Below, piece after piece: positions 1 to 6,030 of a DNA stretch of 6,030 nucleotides. Positions within the stretch are counted from its first letter, which is position 1. Each line of letters begins with the position of its first letter. Made by a program: the position numbers and the translations under genes. The notes under the pieces are model-generated. The model was not told the DNA's origin, did not search any database, and saw nothing but the letters and a program-made list of their open reading frames with translations. This DNA is from Christensenella sp. UBA3798 (GTDB lineage Bacteria > Bacillota > Clostridia > Christensenellales > CAG-1252): positions 1 through 6,030 of the forward strand of contig DFEQ01000060.1 of assembly GCA_002368735.1 (NCBI GenBank), given 5' to 3'.

Positions 1-2988
1 GTTGAAGTTGATGCTGCCGAGCTGCGCTATCTTGCCCTTCAAACTGGCGATAGCGGCGGGAGCGGCGGAGGGAACGAAGTTTTCCGCATCGCGCAAAGCG
101 AGCATCTCTTCCTCCGACATCTCGTACTCACCGAGCACGCGCTCACGGAGGGAAGCGAGGTCGCCGTCGATCTTCTCCACCTTGGACTCCTCGCGGGCAC
201 GCTTATCCATGATGCCGTTGATGACGTCGGTGACGGCGGAACGCTCCTTCTCTATCTCGGTCAAAGAGGCGCGGAAAGACGCCTTCTCCATATCCTTGAC
301 GCCGAGCTCCTTCTCTATCTCGCCGAGGCGGTCTTGCTCCGCCTTGGTGAATTCGAGAGCGGGGGCGTTTGCCTTCTGCTTATCATACTCCACGCGGGCG
401 CTCTCCAAAAGGGTGCGCTTCTCGGTGCATTCGCGATCGGAAGCGTTTTTTTCCTCTTCGAGGCGCTTGATATCCCCTTCGATGCGGTTGATCTCCATCT
501 TCAAGGAGGAGAGCTCCACCTGCGCGTTGGTCACGGCGGAGGAGAGGGTGTCGCGCATACGGCGCATATTCTCCACGTCGGTCTTGGAAGCCGCCGCCAC
601 GCCCTGCACGCTTGCCTTCTTGCCCTCGATATCTTGGTTGAGGTCCTCCGCGACGGTTATCTCCTTGGAGATAGCCTTCAAACGGGCGGACATCTCATCG
701 TATTCCTTTTGGTCTGCGGTCATGCGCTCGGTGGTCTCGGCGATGAGCTTTTCGGTATTGGCGAGGCGCTCGGTCTCGGCGGTCATCTTCACGTCGATAT
801 CCTGCAAGTCGTCGCGGAGGGAATATACTTCCTCCTCTGCTTTCTTGGCGTCTGCCTGCATGGCTTCCACCTTGGCGCGCAGGGTCTCGCGGCGCATAAA
901 GAGCTCCTTCAATTCGGCGCGGGCATCCGCAAGCTCGCGCTCCTTGCTGAGGTGGAGCGAGCTCTTTTGACGGCGGCTACCGCCCGTTATCGTCCTTCTC
1001 GGGTCGATGATATCGCCGTCCAAGGTGACGATCTTCACGCCGTAATCGTAGCGGTCCGCCATCAGGCGTGCGCATTCGAGGTCCTCCGCGATGACCGTCC
1101 TGCCGAGGAGCTGTGCGATGACCTCGTAGTGACGGGGGTCGAAGGTGATGAGGTCGGAGCAGATGCCGATGGCACCCTGCATATCGAGGACGCCTCTGTA
1201 CTCGTACGCAAGGGTCTGCGGGCGAGCCTTGTTCGCGGGTATCATGGTGGCAACGCCGTACTCCATCTTCTTGAGATAATTGACGATATAGACGGCGTCT
1301 GTATCGGTGGGGGTGACGACGTGCTGCACCGAGGCGCCGAGGGCGGCTTCGATGGCGACTTCGTACTCCTTGGGCACCTTGATGAGCTGCCCTACGACTC
1401 CCTCGATGTGCCTAGCGAGCGAGGGGTCCTTCTCCGCGTCGTTGAGGAGCTGTTTGACGGCGGGTTGGTAGGTGTCGTGTTGACCCACGATCTCCGCCAT
1501 AGCGCGCACGCGCCCTTCCTTGCCCGCGTACTCGGCGTTTAGGGCGTCAAGGTCGCGGTTCATCTGATACAAGGACTGACGCATCTCGCTGAATTCGCCC
1601 ACGCGGATGGCGCGCTTCTCGCGGATGGCAGCCTTTTTCTTGTTATATTCCTCGATGCGGGCGCGGCATTCCTCCGCGTTTGCTTCCTCACGCTCGACGG
1701 TGAGCGCGGAGGACTTGATGGCAAGGTCAAGGGAGGCAATGCGCTTCCTAAGAGAGCCCGCCTCGGCATACAGCCCCGCAAGGGAGGATTTGACGTCGGA
1801 CAACCTGCCGAAGACGTCGAAGACCTCGCTGTTGGAGCGCTCGATGTTGCTTTCGTTGCCCGCGATCTCTTCCGAGATGGCAAGGTATTTCTCATTCAAA
1901 GTGTCGAGGCGCGCCTCGGCGACGTAGAGCTCCTTGGAGCGGATCTCGAGGATATTCTTGGCTTCCGCAAGGGTCGCCGTCGTTACCTCGCTTGAAGCGG
2001 ATATCTCGGCGAATTCACCCTCCAAACGTTCGATATCGGCGACGAGGTGGGCGATCTTGTTTTGATACACAGCCATGAGTCCGCTGTTCTTCTCGCTGCT
2101 GACCTTTAGGCGTTCCCTTTCCTCCATCAGCGCGCGGACTGCCTGTTCGTTCTTATCTATTTCTTCAAGGGTGGTGTCGTGCTTCGCCGCCAAGCGCAGA
2201 GATTCGCTCTCCTTGGCGTAAAGCTCCTCGGTAAAAGCCTTGACGTTCGCGGCTATCTTCTGCTTCTTGACCACGCTGTCCTCGCGCGAATAGAGGTAAT
2301 AGTTGACCTCCTGATAGCGCATCTGATCCTTATATTCAAAGAACTTTTGCGCCGCTTCGCGCTGCTTGGCGAGGGGGGCGAGCTGACGAGCCAGCTCGGT
2401 AGTGATGTCGGTGAGGCGCTGGATATCCTCGGAGGAGCGGGCGAGCTTCCTTTCGGTCTCTATCCTCTCCGCCTTGGTCTTCGCAATGCCGGCGGCTTCT
2501 TCAAATATCTGACGGCGGTCGATGGGCTTGGAATCCATGATCTCGGCGACCTTGCCCTGTCCGATGATGGAATAGCCATCCTTACCGGCGCCGCTGTCGC
2601 GCATCACGTCGAGGATATCCCTCAAACGGCAAATATTGTGATTAAGATAATACTCGCTGGTGCCCGAACGGTACAGCTTACGCGTGACGACGACCTCCTC
2701 GCGGTCGGTCTTGAAAACATGGTTGGAATTGTCAAAAACGAGGGAAACTTCACAATAAGACATCTGCGGGCGCTTCTCGGTGCCGTTGAAAATGACGTCC
2801 TGCATCTTCGCGCCGCGGAGCGCTTTGGCGCTCATTTCGCCGAGGACCCAACGAACAGCGTCTGCGACGTTACTTTTGCCGCAGCCGTTCGGACCGACGA
2901 TGCCCGTGAAATTATTCTTAAAATCGATCACGGTCTTGCCGGCGAAGGACTTAAATCCTTGCAGTTCGAGTCTCTTAAAGTTGATCAT
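1..2988 (-). CDS. smc: Chromosome segregation ATPase Smc (C-terminal part beyond the window)
   Basis: Smc dimers, with ScpA and ScpB, form the bacterial condensin that loads near the origin and aligns the chromosome arms. The minus-strand frame is open for 996 codons and runs off the window at base 1. Seen in the translation: a head with Walker A GPNGCGKSN at residues 32-40; SAKALRGAKMQDVIF at 53-67, which carries the arginine of the family's SAK.LRG motif; a Q-loop in YSIIGQGKV (Q144); FEEAAGI at 162-168; a first coiled coil of about 170-520; a hinge of about 527-671 ending in ITGGS; and a returning coiled coil to 996. The last residues, LGSINFN, match the family's LG.VN segment before the C-terminal head, so roughly 190 residues with the signature motif and Walker B are missing, judged against the 1186-residue B. 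subtilis protein. The ATG at 2986-2988 has GGGAG at 2993-2997 ahead of it. The long open frames opposite this gene are shadows. Confidence 0.97.
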   Translation of the reverse strand, partial: MINFKRLELQGFKSFAGKTVIDFKNNFTGIVGPNGCGKSNVADAVRWVLGEMSAKALRGAKMQDVIFNGTEKRPQMSYCEVSLVFDNSNHVFKTDREEVVVTRKLYRSGTSEYYLNHNICRLRDILDVMRDSGAGKDGYSIIGQGKVAEIMDSKPIDRRQIFEEAAGIAKTKAERIETERKLARSSEDIQRLTDITTELARQLAPLAKQREAAQKFFEYKDQMRYQEVNYYLYSREDSVVKKQKIAANVKAFTEELYAKESESLRLAAKHDTTLEEIDKNEQAVRALMEERERLKVSSEKNSGLMAVYQNKIAHLVADIERLEGEFAEISASSEVTTATLAEAKNILEIRSKELYVAEARLDTLNEKYLAISEEIAGNESNIERSNSEVFDVFGRLSDVKSSLAGLYAEAGSLRKRIASLDLAIKSSALTVEREEANAEECRARIEEYNKKKAAIREKRAIRVGEFSEMRQSLYQMNRDLDALNAEYAGKEGRVRAMAEIVGQHDTYQPAVKQLLNDAEKDPSLARHIEGVVGQLIKVPKEYEVAIEAALGASVQHVVTPTDTDAVYIVNYLKKMEYGVATMIPANKARPQTLAYEYRGVLDMQGAIGICSDLITFDPRHYEVIAQLLGRTVIAEDLECARLMADRYDYGVKIVTLDGDIIDPRRTITGGSRRQKSSLHLSKERELADARAELKELFMRRETLRAKVEAMQADAKKAEEEVYSLRDDLQDIDVKMTAETERLANTEKLIAETTERMTADQKEYDEMSARLKAISKEITVAEDLNQDIEGKKASVQGVAAASKTDVENMRRMRDTLSSAVTNAQVELSSLKMEINRIEGDIKRLEEEKNASDRECTEKRTLLESARVEYDKQKANAPALEFTKAEQDRLGEIEKELGVKDMEKASFRASLTEIEKERSAVTDVINGIMDKRAREESKVEKIDGDLASLRERVLGEYEMSEEEMLALRDAENFVPSAAPAAIASLKGKIAQLGSINFN

Positions 2989-3018
2989 GCGTCTCCCATT
3001 GAAGCGTATAATAACACT

Positions 3019-3047
3019 TATACTATGTAATGATATCACATAATATA
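3019..3047 (-). repeat. AT-rich hairpin between rnc and smc
   Basis: A 12-base arm (3036-3047), a 5-base loop (3031-3035) and a second 12-base arm (3019-3030) lie 30 bases upstream of the smc start. Ten pairs are Watson-Crick. The two exceptions are G-U in a minus-strand transcript but C-A on the plus strand, so the structure favours the smc-sense RNA. No T-run follows on the smc side, so it is not a classical terminator. It could be an mRNA processing or stability element, or a dyad operator. The surrounding gap is AT-rich and may hold an smc promoter, but I found no convincing -35/-10 pair. Confidence 0.45.
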
Positions 3048-3089
3048 GGGTCTTGAAAAGCGTTTATCCGTGATTGGGAAAGAAATTTG

Positions 3090-3722
3090 TCAAGCGAGCA
3101 CGCCGAGAGCGGTGAGTGCCGCCTTGCAAGCCTCGTTTTCGGCGCGAAGGACGCTCTTGCCCTTGCCCACGCCAAGGCTCTTGCCCGCGACGTAGACCTC
3201 GACGGTAAATATGGTCTTATCCGCCCGTCCCTCGGAGGTGTGGGGAGCGTGGTAGGAGAGTTTATTCTTCTCGCAATACTCCTTGAGCTTGCTCTTGTAA
3301 TCGACGGAGGCGTGCGGGGCGAGGAGAATGGTGCGCTTGACGAAATCGACCGCCCTCTCAAAGCCGCCGTCCAACGCTATCGCCGCCGTGACAGCCTCGT
3401 AGAGGTCGCACTTCATCTTGACCGAGAGCGCGCAGTTGCGCCTTCTGCACAGAGCGGAAAAGCCCAGTTTGTCCGCGAGGAATGCAAGCGGCTCCTTGGA
3501 GACCATCGAGGCGCGCGTCTTGGTCATCGTGCCTTCGTCCGCTTCGCCGGAAAAATACAGTAGTTCGCTGACCGCGTATCCCACGACGCTATCGCCGAGG
3601 AACTCCAACCTCTCGTAGTGGCACGTAGTATCAAAGGAGCTGTGCGTGAGGGCGCGCAGGAGGAGCTTATCGTCCTTGAAGGTATAACCGATATTAGCGT
3701 ATATCGCGGAAAAATCAATCAT
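3090..3722 (-). CDS. rnc: Ribonuclease III
   Basis: RNase III is the double-strand-specific endonuclease that frees pre-16S and pre-23S rRNA and trims structured mRNAs. The 210-residue protein is slightly short for the family (usually 220-240). The catalytic domain covers about residues 1-135 and has the signature ERLEFLGDSV at 37-46. Probable metal ligands, by alignment to the E. coli enzyme, are E37, E40, D44, E63, D106 and E109, followed by AIALDGG at 114-120. A double-stranded-RNA-binding domain starts at DYK (141-143) and runs to the end. In its last helix the usual basic pair after GxGxS is V191-L192, with R193 next. The ATG overlaps the plsX stop region by 8 bases (ATGATTGA). A ribosome binding site, AAAAGGA at 3731-3737, lies 8 bases upstream inside plsX. 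This arrangement suggests co-transcription and translational coupling with plsX. smc follows after 101 bases. Confidence 0.96.
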   Translation of the reverse strand: MIDFSAIYANIGYTFKDDKLLLRALTHSSFDTTCHYERLEFLGDSVVGYAVSELLYFSGEADEGTMTKTRASMVSKEPLAFLADKLGFSALCRRRNCALSVKMKCDLYEAVTAAIALDGGFERAVDFVKRTILLAPHASVDYKSKLKEYCEKNKLSYHAPHTSEGRADKTIFTVEVYVAGKSLGVGKGKSVLRAENEACKAALTALGVLA

Positions 3723-4704
3723 TTTGCATATCCTTTTCGAGGCGCTGTGATACCTCGCCCACGATCATATCCCTGACCTGCAGGATGGCGCCGCAAATGG
3801 ACTTTGCCTTGGAGGAGCCGTGCGCCTTGACGACGGGTTTCTTGAGCCCGAGGAAGGCGGCGCCGCCGTGCTCGTTATAGTCAAGGGTATGCTTCAAGCC
3901 CTTGAAGACGGGCTTCAGAAGGAGTGCGCCGAGCTTGGCACGAAGTCCCCCGCCGAGTACGCCCTGCTTTAGGAGGGTCAAGACGGCGTTTGCCGTGCCT
4001 TCGGCACTCTTTAGGGCGATATTGCCGTCAAAACCGTCCGCGACCACCACGTCCACGTCGCCCGAAAGAATATCGCGCGCTTCGACGTTACCGATAAAAT
4101 TGATGCCTTCGGCGGCTTTTAACAGTTGATGACACTCGACGGAGAAGGCGTTACCCTTGCTTTCCTCCGCGCCGTTATTGAGGAGCCCGACGCGCGGGTC
4201 GGCTACGCCGAATACCCCTTTTTGATAGGCGGACGCCATACGCGCAAACCCTACGAGGAAGGTAGGCTTGCAGTCCACGTTTGCGCCGCAATCGCACAAG
4301 ATAACGTTCCCCCCTTTCACGGTGGGAAGCGCGGGAGCGAGAGCGGGACGCTCCACCCCTTTTACCCTGCCGATCTTTAAGGTGGCGCCGATGAGCACCG
4401 CACCCGTAGAACCTGCGGAGACCAAGCCGTCCGCTTCGCCGTCCTTGACGGCGTCCAAAGCTACGACGAGGGAGCTGTCCTTCTTCGTCCTTACGGCGAC
4501 GGTGGGAGTCTCGTCACAGGAGATGACCTCGCGCGCATCACGAATGGTGAGGCGTTCGTGCTCTCCCGCGAGGGCGGAAAGCTCCTCCGCCTTGCCCGTC
4601 AAGAGCACTTCGACGTCCTTATCCTGTTCGAGCGCGGCAAGCACCCCTTTTACAACTTCGGAGGGGGAGTAGTCCCCGCCGTAACCGTCTACTGCAATAC
4701 GCAT
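3715..4704 (-). CDS. plsX: Phosphate acyltransferase PlsX
   Basis: PlsX converts acyl-ACP and phosphate to acyl phosphate, the substrate of PlsY in the first step of phosphatidic acid synthesis. It is a peripheral membrane enzyme. The 329-residue length is normal. Recognisable family segments are the N-terminal GGDYSP at 9-14, SAGSTGA at 96-102, ERPALAP at 118-124, CGANVDCKP at 139-147, GLLNNGAEESKGN at 173-185, DGFDGNIALK at 222-231 and EHGGAAFLGL at 277-286. The N-terminal VDGYGGD differs from the common VDAMGGD. The start at 4702-4704 is supported by AAAGGAG at 4714-4720, 9 bases upstream. The gene appears to have its own promoter because a strong terminator separates it from rpmF. It overlaps rnc by 8 bases, so the acpP gene often found at this position in Bacillota is missing. 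Confidence 0.96.
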   Translation of the reverse strand: MRIAVDGYGGDYSPSEVVKGVLAALEQDKDVEVLLTGKAEELSALAGEHERLTIRDAREVISCDETPTVAVRTKKDSSLVVALDAVKDGEADGLVSAGSTGAVLIGATLKIGRVKGVERPALAPALPTVKGGNVILCDCGANVDCKPTFLVGFARMASAYQKGVFGVADPRVGLLNNGAEESKGNAFSVECHQLLKAAEGINFIGNVEARDILSGDVDVVVADGFDGNIALKSAEGTANAVLTLLKQGVLGGGLRAKLGALLLKPVFKGLKHTLDYNEHGGAAFLGLKKPVVKAHGSSKAKSICGAILQVRDMIVGEVSQRLEKDMQND

Positions 4705-4713
4705 AGAAAAAAG

Positions 4714-4720
4714 CTCCTTT
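4714..4720 (-). promoter_or_regulatory. Ribosome binding site of plsX
   Basis: AAAGGAG on the minus strand, 9 bases before the ATG at 4702-4704. It is a close match to the anti-Shine-Dalgarno complement and fixes the plsX start. Confidence 0.85.
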
Positions 4721-4733
4721 ACGTTATGGATAT

Positions 4734-4763
4734 ATTATAACCGAAGAGAGGGAGGAACGGCAA
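4734..4763 (-). promoter_or_regulatory. Probable sigma-A promoter of plsX
   Basis: The minus strand reads TTGCCG (4758-4763), an 18-base spacer, then a perfect -10 TATAAT (4734-4739). Transcription would begin near 4727 and give a leader of about 22 bases that contains the ribosome binding site. The -35 matches consensus at only four of six positions. The promoter sits where one is needed, after the rpmF terminator. I see no FapR-type operator. Confidence 0.6.
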
Positions 4764-4794
4764 GCCTTTGGTCAAATTCGAGAAGGGAGGCTTG
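4761..4794. repeat. Inverted repeat bordering the hairpin array
   Basis: A perfect 7-base inverted repeat, CAAGCCT (4761-4767) and AGGCTTG (4788-4794), is separated by 20 bases. One arm overlaps the putative plsX -35 and the other abuts the first GTGAATTG of the array. It could be an operator, one end of a mobile repeat, or chance. Confidence 0.4.
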
Positions 4795-4877
4795 GTGAAT
4801 TGCGCTACGCGCGTGAATTGAGGCATTCGCCTCGTGAATTGACGCCCATAGCGGCGTGAATTGACGGCTACGCCGTC
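4795..4877. repeat. Tandem array of GTGAATTG cores alternating with short hairpins
   Basis: Four identical cores GTGAATTG lie at 4795-4802, 4813-4820, 4834-4841 and 4856-4863, at intervals of 18, 21 and 22 bases. Each is followed by, and overlaps the edge of, a small palindrome: GCGC/GCGC with loop TAC (4802-4812), GAGGC/GCCTC with loop ATTC (4820-4833), ACGCC/GGCGT with a 6-base loop (4842-4857), and GACGGC/GCCGTC with loop TAC (4863-4877). The arms differ from unit to unit but always pair. On the other strand the core reads CAATTCAC. The array lies in the spacer between the rpmF terminator and the plsX promoter. It resembles the short palindromic intergenic repeats of other bacteria in general form. 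I cannot assign it to a named family. Confidence 0.85.
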
Positions 4878-4926
4878 GTTGCGGTGCCCTGCCGAGCGGG
4901 AATACAAACGATGCGGAATTGCCCGC

Positions 4927-4967
4927 AAAAAAAAGAACGCGGGGTGCCTTTTCGCTGACCCCGCGTT
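4927..4967 (-). terminator. Intrinsic terminator of rpmF
   Basis: On the minus strand a perfect 10-base stem, AACGCGGGGT (4958-4967) and ACCCCGCGTT (4936-4945), has a 12-base loop and is followed by a C and eight T residues (4927-4934). The stem begins 6 bases after the rpmF stop. It should end most transcripts from the rpmF promoter and so separate rpmF from plsX. Confidence 0.93.
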
Positions 4968-4973
4968 ACTTTT

Positions 4974-5165
4974 TCAGTCATTCTTCTTAGCTTTGATTTC
5001 CACGACTTTTTCTTTGTCATAGTAGCCACAAACCGGGCAAGCTCTATGACTCTTGATAAGTTCATGGCAGTTGGGGCACTCCACAAGGTCGGGCGCCTTG
5101 ATCTTCCAATTCGCCGCGCGGGAATCCCTCCTGGACTTAGACACTTTACATTTAGGTACTGCCAT
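4974..5165 (-). CDS. rpmF: Large-subunit ribosomal protein bL32
   Basis: bL32 is a small basic protein of the 50S subunit, located near the peptide exit region. With the start at 5163-5165 the protein has 63 residues and opens with the family's hallmark MAVPK. It continues with a basic stretch, KSRRDSRAANWK at 10-21, then a zinc ribbon with C30/C33 (CPNC) and C43/C46 (CPVC) followed by GYY. This is the zinc-binding form of L32. An upstream in-frame GTG at 5172-5174 is rejected because it overlaps the ribosome binding site AGGAGG (5174-5179), which lies 8 bases before the chosen ATG. The charged C-terminal tail after GYY, ending in KAKKND, is a little longer than in many homologues. The gene has its own consensus promoter and terminator. 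Confidence 0.97.
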   Translation of the reverse strand: MAVPKCKVSKSRRDSRAANWKIKAPDLVECPNCHELIKSHRACPVCGYYDKEKVVEIKAKKND

Positions 5166-5214
5166 ATCATACACCTCCTATTCCGTGCGTTCTATAACAC
5201 TTTCACGATTATTT

Positions 5215-5243
5215 ATTATATGGGAAAGGTATCGCTCTGTCAA
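5215..5243 (-). promoter_or_regulatory. Consensus sigma-A promoter of rpmF
   Basis: The minus strand reads TTGACA (5238-5243), a 17-base spacer and TATAAT (5215-5220), matching consensus at all twelve hexamer positions with ideal spacing. Transcription would start near 5208 and leave a leader of about 43 bases ending in the AGGAGG site. It lies just after the ackA stop, so rpmF can be expressed independently of ackA. Confidence 0.9.
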
Positions 5244-5278
5244 CGATTTTGACGAATAATTTCTATATTTCGTTATTT

Positions 5279-6030
5279 TCAGAGAGATTCCACTATCGCC
5301 TTGGTATCGCGGGCGATGACGAGCTCCTCGTTGGTGGGTATCACGAGCACCTTGACCTTGCCCCCTTCCGCCGTAATATCCGCGAATTTGCCGCGAACGT
5401 TATTCTTGGCGGGGTCGAAGGTGATGCCGAGATAATCGAGGTCTTTGAGGATCATTGCGCGCACGTCCACGCTATTCTCGCCGATGCCGCCCGTCATGAC
5501 CACGGCGTCCACACCGTTCATCGCCGCCGCGTAGCTGCCGATATATTTCTTGACCGCGTAGCTGAACATATCCAAAGCGAGCCTTGCCTTATCGTCGCCC
5601 TTGGAGGCGAGGTCCGCAAGGTCACGGAAATCGCTGACGCCCGCAATGCCGTACACGCCGCTCATCTTATTGAGGCAGAGGTTGACGGCGTCCGAGATAT
5701 TCATACCCGTCTTGTTGCAGATGGCTTCGAGGAGAGCGGGGTCGATATCGCCGCACCTCGTGCCCATCGGCACGCCCGCGAGCGGGGTATAGCCCATCGA
5801 GGTATCCACACACTTCCCTGCCTTGACAGCAGCCATAGAGGAGCCGTTGCCGAGGTGGCAGGTGATGATCTTCGCGTCCTTCTTCCCAAGGTACTTTGCC
5901 GCTTCGCCCGATACGTACTTGTGGCTGGTGCCGTGGAAGCCGAACCTACGCATGCGCCATTCGGTGTAATACTTATCGGGCAGAGCGTAACGGAAGGCAT
6001 AGTCGGGCATGGTCTGATGGAAAGAGGTGT
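5279..6030 (-). CDS. ackA: Acetate kinase (N-terminal part beyond the window)
   Basis: Acetate kinase interconverts acetyl phosphate plus ADP with acetate plus ATP. It is the energy-yielding step of acetate fermentation, usually paired with phosphotransacetylase (Pta). The gene enters from beyond base 6030: the frame upstream of the methionine at 6008-6010 encodes TSFHQT, so that methionine belongs to the internal family motif FHQTMP and is not the start. There are 249 complete residues seen, so about 150 are missing compared with the roughly 400-residue family. In order: HQTMP, RFGFHGTSH, HLGNGSS, DTSMGYTPLAGVPMGTRCGDIDP (split here as DTSMG, then GTRCGDIDP with the active-site arginine), TGGIGENS in the nucleotide-binding region, and the C-terminal TNEELVIARDT with its conserved glutamate. 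Only a weak AT-rich hairpin without a T-run follows the stop, so some read-through into rpmF is possible. Confidence 0.97.
   Translation of the reverse strand, partial: TSFHQTMPDYAFRYALPDKYYTEWRMRRFGFHGTSHKYVSGEAAKYLGKKDAKIITCHLGNGSSMAAVKAGKCVDTSMGYTPLAGVPMGTRCGDIDPALLEAICNKTGMNISDAVNLCLNKMSGVYGIAGVSDFRDLADLASKGDDKARLALDMFSYAVKKYIGSYAAAMNGVDAVVMTGGIGENSVDVRAMILKDLDYLGITFDPAKNNVRGKFADITAEGGKVKVLVIPTNEELVIARDTKAIVESL

Noticed and set aside
2..970. Plus-strand open frame of 322 codons
   Set aside because: It lies opposite the smc coiled coil, is rich in serine and arginine, has no recognisable domain, and results from the codon bias of the antisense gene.
334..1542. Plus-strand open frame of 402 codons
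   Set aside because: It is the longest apparent frame, but it is antisense to the Smc hinge and coiled coil, whose minus-strand translation is clearly conserved. Its composition is low-complexity leucine, glycine and histidine.
2179..3030. Plus-strand open frame of 283 codons
   Set aside because: It is opposite the Smc N-terminal head with Walker A and the Q-loop. It is a shadow of that gene.
4795..4877. CRISPR array
   Set aside because: The repeat core is only 8 bases, the intervals are 18-22 bases, the inserts are palindromes, and no cas gene is present.
4719..4928. Minus-strand 69-codon frame across the rpmF-plsX spacer
   Set aside because: It is made of the terminator flank, the hairpin array and the plsX promoter, with no ribosome binding site and no protein-like pattern.
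4868..5170. Minus-strand 100-codon frame starting at an ATG upstream of rpmF
   Set aside because: It overlaps rpmF out of frame, its ATG is only 3 bases from the Shine-Dalgarno site, and it reads through the terminator. The L32 frame is unmistakable.
5244..5278. Terminator after ackA
   Set aside because: Only a weak AT-rich stem with a bulge is visible and no T-run follows, so the evidence is insufficient.

Overview
The window is a GC-rich chromosomal segment in which every supported gene lies on the minus strand. Reading in the direction of transcription, from high to low coordinates, the order is ackA (acetate kinase, N-terminus cut off), rpmF (ribosomal protein L32), plsX (phosphate acyltransferase), rnc (RNase III) and smc (chromosome-organising ATPase, C-terminus cut off). 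This order, the zinc-ribbon form of L32 and strong AGGAGG-type ribosome binding sites suggest a member of Clostridia (Bacillota), perhaps an uncultured gut lineage. The finer placement is an inference. No gene belongs to a phage, a transposon or a defence system.

Layout. Bases 5279-6030 hold the last 249 complete codons of ackA. The 113-base gap to rpmF holds a textbook sigma-A promoter (TTGACA, 17-base spacer, TATAAT). rpmF (63 codons) is followed at once by a near-ideal intrinsic terminator. The spacer from that terminator to plsX (about 220 bases) holds the most unusual structure here: four copies of GTGAATTG alternating with four short hairpins whose arms differ in sequence but remain self-complementary, then a small inverted repeat, then a probable plsX promoter and a strong ribosome binding site. 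plsX and rnc overlap by 8 bases and are probably translated together. A 101-base gap with an AT-rich hairpin leads into smc, which fills the lower half of the window (996 codons seen, no stop before the edge).

How the genes fit together. AckA makes ATP from acetyl phosphate. PlsX makes acyl phosphate for phospholipid synthesis. L32 and RNase III serve ribosome assembly and rRNA processing, and Smc folds and segregates the chromosome. This is the familiar growth-linked housekeeping cluster of Bacillota, but two frequent members are absent: the DUF177/YceD gene that often precedes rpmF, and the acyl carrier protein gene acpP that often lies between plsX and rnc. No wholly new system is evident. 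The hairpin array between rpmF and plsX is the best candidate for something undescribed.
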